Source: Alopecurus myosuroides
Lineage: Eukaryota; Streptophyta; Magnoliopsida; Poales; Poaceae
DNA length: 64,000 nucleotides
NCBI GenBank assembly: GCA_028641055.1
Contig: CM054057.1
Location: 399,512,541-399,576,540 of the forward strand
Direction: 5' to 3'
Shown here: positions 55,330 to 64,000 of the stretch, piece after piece
Layout: each line of letters starts with the position of its first letter
How positions within the stretch are numbered: the stretch's first letter is position 1
Notes under the pieces: generated by a model
Seen by the model: the letters and a program-made list of their open reading frames with translations, nothing else
Databases searched by the model: none
Told to the model about the DNA's origin: nothing
Position numbers and translations under genes: made by a program

Positions 55330-57722
55330 AGGTTTGGCAATTTTGGAGAAGTTCTCGATGAAACGACGGTAATAACCTGCCAGTCCGAGGAAAACTCCCG
55401 AACATCCTTGACTGATTTAGGTGTTTCCCAGTCCAGAATAGTTTGGATCTTGTCTGGAATAACGGCAACACCTTCGGCAGACACTACGTGTCCGAGATAG
55501 ATGAGTTCTTTCAACCAGAACTCACACTTGGAGAACTTGGCATATAGCTTGTGCTCACGGAGTTTGGACAACACCAAACGCAGGTGTTCAGAATGATCAT
55601 CTTCGGTTTTGGAATAGACCAAGATGTCGTCGATGTAGACCACGACGAACTTATCAAGATACTCCATGAATACCGAGTTCATAAGCCTCATGAAGGTAGC
55701 TGGAGCGTTGGTAAGACCGAAAGACATGACGGTGTACTCATAAAGACCATAACGAGTAGTAAACGTCGTTTTAGGAATGTCCTCCTTTCTGATCTTTATT
55801 TGATGATATCCTGATCGCAGGTCCACCTTAGAAAAGACAGTTGCACCAGCTAATTGATCAAAGAGGTCGTTGATTCTTGGAAGAGGGTACTTGTTTTTGA
55901 TGGTCACTGCATTCAGCGGCCGATAGTCAACAACCAGACGTGGAACATTGGTATCCCGCTTCTTGACAAAGATAGTGGGACAACCCCAAGAAGATGTGCT
56001 AGGTTGGATGAAACCCTTTTCTTCTAACTCCTCAATTTGGCGTTTCAATTCAACCAACTCCTCTGGGGCCGTACGGTAAGGTCTTTTAGACATAGGAGCG
56101 GTACCAGGGACTAACTCAATGACAAACTCCACACTTCGATCAGGTGGCATGCCAGGTAACTCTTCAGGAAACACATCAGGGAAATCACTGACTACAGGTA
56201 ACTCATGAATTTCAGGAGGGTAATCACCTTGCATGAAGTACAGCTGCAGTTCAGGAGAGAGTCGTGTGCGTGCTGAAGGAGGAATGGTGAACTCAGACCA
56301 ATAGTCGATGATGGCACCGGAAGGATGTTTCAAGGTGAGGCATTTTGTTGCACAATCCAGAACAGCTCCATATTTAGCAAGCCAATCCATGCCCAGTATG
56401 ACATCAAGGTCAGTGGATTTTAGGGCAATGAAGGTTGCAGGGAATTGTAAGGATCCCACCTCAACCATGAGCTCTGGCGTAACCATGGTGGTTTGCCAGT
56501 TGCAACCAGGGGAGTTTAGCACCAAAGGTTTTGACAACTTTTCGAAAGGTATCCCATGCATTTTAGCAAACCCTTCTGACATGAATGTATGCGATGCTCC
56601 AGAATCAAATAAGGCTAAAGCCGAAATTGAGTTGACACGAATCGTACCCAGTAAGACGCTTGGATCATCCTGAGCATCCTCGGCAGTCACATAGTTCAGA
56701 CGACCACGTCCAGCACCAGCAGGCTTTGCCATTTTCTTAGGGGGAGGAGGAGGTGCACGTCCAGCATGGTTCTGAGGGCACTCCCTCGAGAAGTGACCGG
56801 GCTGGCCACAGCGGTAGCATACATTGCTGGGAGGAGCGGCAACTGGAGGACGAGAACCTTGTCCACCACCGTAGGTTGATGTAGCAGGTGGGGCAGGTGG
56901 ACGAGGAGCATATCCAGATGGCCTTGGCTGGAACGGAGCCCTGGGGACAGCACTGTATGGAATGAACACACGGCGCTTCCTTTTCTGACCAGAGGGTGAA
57001 GCACGGGAATCTCCAGCACTCTTCTTCATAGCAGTATCCATCTCCTTTTTGCCACGTTCAAGAGTGATGGCCTGGTTGTAAAGTTCCTGGAAACTCCGGA
57101 ACTTGAAGGGAAGAAGCTCGTAACGAACAGTTGGGTTCAGGCCCTTACGGAACAGATCCTGCTTGTCCTCGTCATTAGTGACATCACGAGGAGCATAGCG
57201 AGCCAGACGAGTGAACACACGACCATAGGCCTCAATACCCATACTGCCCTGAGTGAGATCAAGGAACTCCTTTCTTTTACCATCCATGACTGCATTCGGA
57301 ATATAAGCCTCACGGAAAGCAGTACCGAACTCTGCCCAGGTGACCTCATGATCTGGCGCCTGCAACGCCAGAAAGCCTTCCCACCAAGCACCAGCAGCAC
57401 CTTCAAGCTTGTAGGTGGCGAAGTTCACACGGTCACGTTCCTGGACACGGAGAGCAATGAACTTGCGCTCCATTGTGCGAAGCCAGTCATCGGCATCGAG
57501 AGGCTCAGTGGAATCAGCAAAGTACGGTGGCTGAGCCTTGAGGAAGTCCACGAGTGTAACGCCGGCAACACGGCGTTCAGTGTTCTGGGCCACACGCTCC
57601 AGAAGTTGTTCGTTCCTCAGACGATTGTTCTCAATGCTTTGCAGCACCTGCGCCATTGAGGGTGGCGGCGGAGGTGTTGGCTCAGGAGGAGGGTTGTTAC
57701 GGCCACGAGTACCACCCGACAT
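55326..57722 (-). pseudogene. gag-pol: Element D gag-protease-RT (ends at frameshift)
   Basis: Gag starts [15 protein letters not shown], with the ATG following TTTTACTCAG|G, an acceptor-like site. It contains [16 protein letters not shown] and a zinc knuckle [14 protein letters not shown]. Protease has [10 protein letters not shown], with Ser in place of the Thr seen in A/C. RT has VVDYRPLN and [13 protein letters not shown]. Reading fails near 55389-55397 by a net one- or two-base shift, giving a short wrong-frame tail to 55326. Confidence 0.94.
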
Positions 57723-58086
57723 CCTGAGTAAAAGGAAGAGGAATCATGAATAACACATCCATGGAAAGGATACAATGGATCGACATGTATTAGTTTCAAC
57801 GAAAATCAAGAAACATGCCGAAATGTAGTAGAACAGAATGAATGAACATGAAGTGTATCATTTCATCAACATGGAGACAACATATTACAACATTTATTGA
57901 AACCAGTCGAAGTACAAACCATACATGGTGGCGGTACAAGCTCACAAGCTTAAGTACATACAACACTGAAAGATAGTATGGTAGATACACATCACCGAAG
58001 TTCTGCTCCTATAGATTATTTTTCTACAACTTCGGGTTTCGAGTACATGAAAGCAAACATTACTCTAGGTGGAACCGACAACGGTC
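57723..58086 (-). other. Element D spacer between ORF0 and gag
   Basis: No coding sequence is seen. It ends with a pyrimidine tract and CAG one base before the gag ATG, consistent with an intron end. Confidence 0.55.
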
Positions 58087-58830
58087 TCAGTATCCTCCGA
58101 AGTCGAAAGGAAGTGGAAACGGAGCACCAGGGTAGCGACGAACAGACTCGTCCTGCGGTCCGTGGGGAGACTGTGGTACACCACGCACCAACCTAGGCCT
58201 CCTGAGGCGTCCACAAGGGGGAACATCACCTCCAACATCTGGAGACGCAACCGAGGATGGCATAAGTACAGCTGGAAGCTCTATCTCAGAGGCCTGAACA
58301 ATACCACTCTCAACGAATGGCCTCACTCTGGCTGTCACAGTCCTGAGAATAGCTGCAAGGGTGTTAACTAGTGCACTAAGCTCATGCTCGCGACGAGCAT
58401 AAGCAGCAAGGAGATCAGCGGTGCACCTAAGTGTAAGATCTTCCTCCTGGGAGGGATCAGCAAAGGTGTGAGTGTAACACCCCTCAAGAGTAGCATCAGA
58501 ACTAGGGCAGTAACGGAAGGAGCTATGCTCGTGATCTGGATAGTGGTAACGAAGCTCATTAAGACAATGCCGTGCAGCATCCTGCACAGCCATCTCAATG
58601 GTGAAACCAATACCCTCAGCATAGTGCTCAGCAGGAAAGATGGTGCCATCTAGCTGTGGGAGACGGACACCACACAAGTACTGGGTCTGGTGGAAGTCAC
58701 GGTACTCCTCATACACCGTGTACACAGGGTACCAAGGGGCTCCTATGTTTGCACAGGCTGAGGCTAAGAGATGAGGAAAACCGGGAACTCCAAGGCATAG
58801 AGTATGTCGAACAACCTGACCAGAAGGCAT
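58087..58830 (-). CDS. ORF0: extra protein upstream of gag (element D)
   Basis: Function unknown. The protein is 247 residues from the ATG directly after TTTGTTTCAG (58830). The frame is open further upstream, but that part is not conserved. Residues about 15-95 share the dsRBD-like pattern of the A and C ORF0 proteins (PVYTVYEEYRDFHQTQYL, FTIEMAVQDAARHCLNELR), with loop-length differences. Next come a helical segment (LLAAYARREHELSALVNTL) and a Pro/Arg-rich tail unlike the A/C tail. It is intact here although gag-pol is broken. Confidence 0.85.
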   Translation of the reverse strand: MPSGQVVRHTLCLGVPGFPHLLASACANIGAPWYPVYTVYEEYRDFHQTQYLCGVRLPQLDGTIFPAEHYAEGIGFTIEMAVQDAARHCLNELRYHYPDHEHSSFRYCPSSDATLEGCYTHTFADPSQEEDLTLRCTADLLAAYARREHELSALVNTLAAILRTVTARVRPFVESGIVQASEIELPAVLMPSSVASPDVGGDVPPCGRLRRPRLVRGVPQSPHGPQDESVRRYPGAPFPLPFDFGGY

Positions 58831-59141
58831 CTGAAACAAAGACATTTTCAAGATGTCAAAAGACATGAAGGAATGACTTGAATTTGGAACTATAACAACC
58901 TGAGACAAAGTACTCAGAAGAAAACACCCAACGGTTTTACTCCTAACTTTTGAGACAACAACAAGGAAACAACACACAAAAACAAATGAGATACAGTGAC
59001 TCAGAGTTAGAGCGATACCAGGTAAGGAGCAAAAAGAATCCTAAGAGGGTTTTCATAACTCATTTTATCTTTTCAAAAATAGTTTTCACAAGTTCTAGAC
59101 TCAACGTCGACCAACGGTAAGGGTTTCCTACAGGCAGTCCT
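58831..59141 (-). other. Element D leader between PBS and ORF0
   Basis: No conserved coding sequence. The ORF0 frame stays open through about 58977, probably by chance. Confidence 0.55.
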
Positions 59142-59153
59142 GCTCTGATACCA
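59142..59153 (-). other. Element D primer-binding site (initiator tRNA-Met)
   Basis: TGGTATCAGAGC on the minus strand, 5 bp from the LTR border at 59159. Confidence 0.95.
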
Positions 59154-59158
59154 AGACC

Positions 59159-62100
59159 TGTCAGACCCCGGACCCCGAGATATACAAACTGTCATATGCT
59201 CCTAGCAGTGGACCCACAAGGGCTTCAGGGTTACCAGCCCCGGCCGCAACAAACAACGGCAGGCAGACCGGATTCATCGGCACGTAGTCCGGATCCCCGG
59301 TCTACTACTCCTTGTGTCCATGCTAGTCATAACCAGATATGTATACCCAAGCATCCACGAGTCAGATGAAACTGAAGGAACGGGACCAGAGTTATACAGA
59401 GATGCTATGTGTCCAGAAAGTGCAACAACAATCGAGGGTTACTGGGGTTACCTCGCCCCAGGCGGATATCTCCGGCAGGCGGGCTCGGTCATGGATCATC
59501 GGCTCCACAACCCCTCGACTGCGACAACTATGCAGGCATAGCCAAAACTGTATAACAACGGGCTCGAGACCAACAATCGATCAAAGCAGTACTCTAGACA
59601 TGAAAGTTGTATTAAACAAGGCATACTAGAGTAGCTTACACAAAGAGGTTACAAGACCAACATAGGTCCAGCAACCCAACATTACAACAAGCAGCGAAAG
59701 CAAAGATGTTGCTATACAACAAGAGCAAAAGGACTAAGAGTCCGAAACATAAGCAACGTAGCCAAACCCATACTACAGATACCAGGCTGCTGCCTGGGAA
59801 CTCCTAACTACTCGTCGACGTCGAGGTAGAACCCCTCTTCAGCTGCATCACCGAAGTCTGAAACAAAACAACAACGAGGCAAGGTTGAGTACAAAAGGTA
59901 CTCAGCAAGACTTGGCTTTTAAGGTTCTTTGCATAAAGCCAACTTTGTTTTCCGAAGTTGAGGAAGAAAAGCACGTGTAATAGAGCATTTATAAAACAGA
60001 GGAGGAATCTACTCAATTACTGATATCATCATGTTCTTTAGTCCACCGAGTACTTTCTCAACCCCAGACTACCTTATGCTACAAGAATCACCCCTCTCGA
60101 CTTAGTCGAGGAGGCATCCTTCATTCATTGACAGCAAGTTTTAGTCATTCCGTTAGAGTTGTCTATGATCACAGAATCCGTTGCCAAGTCGTCCATAACC
60201 GTGGACACGGCTTTCCGAAAGATTTATCCCTGCAGGGGGTACACTTTACCCACACGTATCAACCGACTCTTAACGCCACGCGGTAACGCTCCTCTCTAAG
60301 AGCGCGGCAGAGTGTGGTCGACCACGGCCTTTACCTTGCTTAGCCCTATCCATGAGTCAACCCAAACAGGGCCACCCCGTCAACAGGGAGTTGGCCACCT
60401 CCTGACGGCACCTGTTCTGTGAGTCGGGACAAGATCCGTGTACGTCCATCACTGGTCCCGATCACGCCCTAGTTTTCTCCAAAACGTTTTATGACACACC
60501 CGCAAATGGAAACTTCAATCTACGTGACCCATGGAAGTGACTAAACAAGTTAGTTGGCCGAGCGCGGTCTGTTAGGCCCCGCGTGTGGCTGTACGTTCAG
60601 TCTTGGCTTCGAAGGCGAGAACTCGCACCTAGGGGCATGAACGAGACAAACACCACAACCCACAGTGGCCTCAACATCCATGCCATGTTAATCATGTTAA
60701 TCAACCATAACAAAGCATAAACACCTTTCATACTAGGTTCACGCATTATCGGCATTTCATCAACCGGATGAAGCAGATCATAAGACTAAGCATGTCTAAG
60801 CATTGAACACACAAGGCTCTACGTTACTCAAACAAACCTAGTCATACTAGGAGGGTAAACAGGTATGAAGGTGACATGTGAGGGGAGGGGTCATGCAGTG
60901 GTTAGGTTAACTCTAACAGACTCAAAACTAAGTTGAATCGTATGCATGAGTAAGAGGTTGAAAGACTCAAAACATGGGTGAAGCCATGAGGTTGTGCTTG
61001 CCTTGCTCGTCGAAAGTAGAGCTTGGGTTGTCGTAGAACGCCGGGTCGACCTCCGGATCTCGATCTACCGATAACGAGCAGTACCGGAAAGAAGGCAAAC
61101 AATCAAAACTTGACTACAGTGCAATGCACAATATGTATGCATGAGTAAAACAATGCAATTGAAATGAAGCTTAAGGAATAGAGCAGGAAGCTAGGGTTTC
61201 GCGCCGTGAACGACGAACAACGGAGGGGGAGAAAACCCTAAACTGGAGATGTGACCAAGCTAAGATGTTCAAATGACTTTGTAAACCTCATAGTTGGATT
61301 GCATTTGTTTCACTGGTCAAAATGGTATATTACACTTAATTTTCTATTTTTATTGAATAAAAACTTTATTTTCAATATTTAATTGAATTAAATGTATGCT
61401 ATAAAAGTGGCTTCATTTTACACTTGGTTAACATGTATGAAAATGGTATGGATAAATAGCTCTCATTTTTCTGAACACATACATATATTTTTCATAATTT
61501 TCTGAGTTATAAATGTGGAATTATTAATTATTTCCAGTTAACTCAATTTCTGTAATTATTAACATTTCCACTTATTTTCAAATAATAAAAGGGAACAGCT
61601 GACATAGGGACCCCGCGTGACGTCATGCTGACGTCACGCTGGCGTCAGCAAAACCCAGCAGCAGCACGGGTGAGCTCGCCGGCGGCGTTTCCCTGCGTCC
61701 CGGGATGAGCGAGTGGGCTCATCGGGGAGGCCTCGTCGAGGCGGTCCAGGAGGTGGTGGCGCCGCCCACTTTTGGTCGCCGGAGTGGCGGCGCCATGACC
61801 AAACACGGTGGCCGGCGGCGGTTCCATGGAGAGGAGAAGGAAATAGAGGGCCAGGAGCTAGGGGGAGGGCACCGGGAGGTCTAGAGGCTCACCACGAGCT
61901 CGATGATGCTCTCGGAGAGGCCGGAGGAGGTCGGGGCAGCCGGAATTTGACGACGGCGAGCGGCGGCCGGACGCGGGGGAGATGAGGTTGGCGGCGGCGA
62001 TTGAGGCCGGCTCGGCTCGATTCCTTTGGCAGGGAGGTGGGTGGAGGCCTTGCGAAGCTCGTCGTGTCGCGGGTTTTCGCCGGAGCAGTGCACAACGGCG

Positions 62101-62647
62101 AGGACTTAAGATCTTGCCGGAGTTAGGTTTCGGTCGCGCGGGAGAACAGAGAGAGAGAGGAGGGACAGCGAGGGGGGGGTTCTGTGAGGAGCTCCCGATT
62201 GGGACGTCTCCTTGAGGCTCTCGGAGCCTCCACGTCGACAATGAGGGGAGCATGAGGTGGCGCGCGGCGGCGGCTGCCCTCCTGTCACCGGACAGGAAGA
62301 AGACGACAGGGCGTTTCGCGGAAACCCCCCCGGGAAGATTGGAGAAATTACAAAGAGGCCCCTAGGGATTTTTAAAACAGAACTAAAACAGAAATTTGAG
62401 GGCCTTTTTGTGAACCAAAAATTACACAAAAATAGTTGTTGGAAAGCTCTTCGAATTTGCCATCTTTCTAGCACAAGGTTGAATCATTTTGAAAAACTTT
62501 GCAGAACAACTTTGTTTGAAACCAGTTTAAGTGACTTTCTGAAAACTCTCCGATTAAAGTTTAAAAGCGAAATTTTGGCCCATTTTTCATGCATGCATGC
62601 CATGTACACAACACCTCTCTTTATTACACAAAAGTAGGGCTGTTACA
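59159..62647 (-). repeat. Element D 5' LTR
   Basis: The 3489-bp LTR is nearly identical to 49774-53264. Mini-gene exon 1 is 61064-61002 and exon 2 is 59857-59808, both open with the GC-AG donor conserved. One exon 1 difference between the copies (GAT/GAC in FDEQ) is silent. Confidence 0.95.
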
Positions 62648-62962
62648 TAATGAGTGCGGTTGAAGAGACTTAACGGGCTGGTGGGACCTGGCCACAGTTA
62701 TGGGCGCGTGGCCTGCCATATCCCGGGCACCGAGGCATCGGAGTGACAGGGGTGCGACACGTGCCCCGTTGCGACACGCAGAGGTGGATTTCGGCATCAG
62801 AGAAGAGGAATGGTGCTACTCGGAGAAGAAGAGATTCAAGCCAAGGATAAGGGCTACTCGCAGGTATTACTCGGTATCTTACGGTTCGAAGACAAGATTT
62901 GTTTTTAAGCTGGAAGGGCCTAGCGAACAAGTTCGCAGGACTCTACCAACTTCGGGGACTAA
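62648..62962 (+). other. Element E sequence between D and the 3' LTR, with polypurine tract
   Basis: It starts with the second TAATG copy. No gene is supported. It ends TTCGGGGACTAA (62951-62962), the polypurine-tract motif expected before a Tat-lineage LTR. Confidence 0.7.
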
Positions 62963-63615
62963 TGTCGGGGGGTTACCCCCGAGTAGGGGTAAGGCTAGTG
63001 CTAAAGGCAAGATCAGAAGAGCAGTTTTACCAAGTTGGCTGGCTACCCGGTACACGCTACCCGGTGGACAGCTATTCGGTCGTACCTGCCAGTGGCCTGG
63101 AGGAAGAATCAAGGAAGTTGTATTCTTCCGAGTAGAGGAAGTTGTCTGGGTAGAGGGAGTGGATTCCTACTCGGACGAGAAGTCAATGGAGCCGTTCTGA
63201 CACAGGATCCCGCGTATCCTGTGTCAGTACAGCGTGCGGTTCAACTTACAGCGTACATGACTATCCGCACCACAGCGTGGCTACAGTGTGGTAGGCGCCT
63301 GTCTAGTCCTGTCACTGACAGAGGGGATAGGACAAGGCTAGGGGCCTACCCTATCTCACTGACAAGGGTGGACAGGTCCCATCTCCGAACGGCGCAACGA
63401 CTTACGGGGCGAGTGTCAGCGAGAACCCGGAGGCGTGCGCGGTTCTGCATGGCTCCTATCACTTCCTGTTGTACTTTAAGCTAGTTTTCTATTCGGCTGG
63501 GCACCAGTATATAAGGTGCCCTGCCTCCTCCTGTGAGAGGTTCGCTGCATACGGTCGACACTCTGGACTGCTTCACTACTCACAGAAAGAACTAGAGAGA
63601 AGAGTGGCTACTCGG
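62963..63615 (+). repeat. Element E 3' LTR (interrupted by element F)
   Basis: It starts TGTCGGGGGGTTACCCCCGA, a TG-start LTR with a short G/C inverted repeat at its tip, right after the polypurine tract. 653 bp are visible before element F. It holds a perfect 12-bp inverted repeat (63197-63208 with 63216-63227) and a TATA box. The end lies beyond the window. Start assignment rests on TG and PPT position, since the 5' LTR is not visible. Confidence 0.75.
63508..63515 (+). promoter_or_regulatory. TATA box of element E LTR
   Basis: TATATAAG sits in CACCAGTATATAAGGTGCC, followed about 30 bp later by a pyrimidine-rich stretch. This is a typical plant LTR promoter. Confidence 0.7.
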
Positions 63616-64000
63616 TGTAACATCCTTGATTTTTTTGGAAAGTTCAAAAATCACTAAAAATTTAAACTTTAGTTTTCTTGTTAATGCAAGTCACCAAAAA
63701 CAAATAGAACTCAAACACAAAGGAAATATTATGTCCTATTCCACTGTTATTGGAAATGGAAATCCAAATATGCCTCTCTTTCAAAACCTTAAGGTTGTTT
63801 CCAATTAAATAATTTCCAACATAATTATTTTTATATCAAGCCCAACTTCATAAAATGGTTTACCTACAAATATCTGATTTGTGAAATCATTCAAATGAAT
63901 GAAGATTAACAACCTTAGTAATTTTTATCTTCTAAAAGTGTTTTATAAACCCAAAATTATTTCTATGCTTTCTTAAATAATCTATCGAAACATTATGTCA
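63616..64000 (+). mobile_element. Element F: start of another LTR retrotransposon
   Basis: TGTAACATCCTTGATTTTTT has the TGTAACATCC start of the A, B and C LTRs but differs afterwards. The visible 385 bp are AT-rich and non-coding. It interrupts the element E LTR after CTCGG (expected TSD). Orientation is inferred from the LTR tip only. Confidence 0.6.

Larger units (their letters stand above)
49774..62647 (-). mobile_element. Element D: Tekay-type Ty3/gypsy retrotransposon
   Basis: The 12.87-kb element reads on the minus strand. It has LTRs of 3491 bp (49774-53264, 3' LTR) and 3489 bp (59159-62647, 5' LTR), TSD TAATG, an initiator tRNA-Met binding site and a polypurine tract. Gene order is ORF0, gag, protease, RT, RNase H, integrase, chromodomain. 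The LTRs are nearly identical. Coding lesions are one RT frameshift and one integrase nonsense codon. It is a different family from A/C but shares their plan, and it shares its LTR end and PPT region with element B. Confidence 0.96.
40485..64000 (+). mobile_element. Element E: Tat-lineage Ty3/gypsy retrotransposon (5' part outside window)
   Basis: Parts visible are 40485-49773 and 62653-63615, interrupted by D (49774-62647) and F (from 63616). Its 5' LTR, gag, protease and the start of RT lie left of the window, beyond element A. A second, archaeal-type RNase H between RNase H and integrase, no chromodomain, and a long antisense gene between pol and the 3' LTR identify the Tat lineage. It is the oldest layer of the nest because three other elements are inserted in it. 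Confidence 0.88.

Noticed and set aside
1..64000. Host plant genes
   Set aside because: Every long frame with a recognisable family belongs to a retroelement, and no other gene-like stretch remains once the six elements are removed.

Overview
The window is about 64 kb of intergenic DNA from a large grass genome, probably Pooideae and possibly Triticeae or oat-like. The lineage is inferred from the retrotransposon families and was not tested. I see no host gene. Nearly every base belongs to six nested Ty3/gypsy LTR retrotransposons, and four insertion junctions carry exact 5-bp target-site duplications (TSDs) or a clear LTR end.

Layout. Element E (Tat lineage, plus strand) is the oldest host layer. 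Its pol begins at 40485, a long spliced antisense gene lies at 49400-44350, and its 3' LTR begins at 62963. Element A (Tekay-type chromovirus, minus strand, window start to 40484) sits inside E's reverse transcriptase. Element C (plus strand, close relative of A, 7225-22419, TSD CACAG) sits inside A's protease/RT region. Element B (plus, 26666-37512, TSD AAGAA) sits inside A's 5' LTR. Element D (minus, Tekay-type, 49774-62647, TSD TAATG) sits between E's antisense gene and E's 3' LTR. Element F (only its first 385 bp are visible, from 63616) sits in E's LTR.

Coding content. A, C and D each encode an extra ORF (ORF0) upstream of gag, then gag, protease, RT, RNase H, integrase and a C-terminal chromodomain. 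Each carries one to three disabling mutations. B has nearly identical LTRs but no intact ORF, so it looks non-autonomous. E has RT, RNase H, a second (archaeal-type) RNase H and integrase, with one in-frame stop. Its antisense gene has eight exons that join in frame.

Most unusual observations. (1) The long Tekay-type LTRs of A, C and D contain a conserved spliced set of exons for a very acidic C-terminus, with a shared phase-1 GC-AG intron. The frame is broken in non-autonomous B. (2) ORF0 has the predicted topology of a dsRNA-binding domain, and its ATG directly follows a splice-acceptor-like CAG. (3) A conserved hairpin lies at the pol stop codon just before the polypurine tract in three families. 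(4) The A and C LTRs carry a tRNA-like A-box/B-box module. (5) E's polypurine-tract motif is tandemly repeated inside its pol. All boundaries and frames were read by eye; no alignment, domain search or expression data were available.
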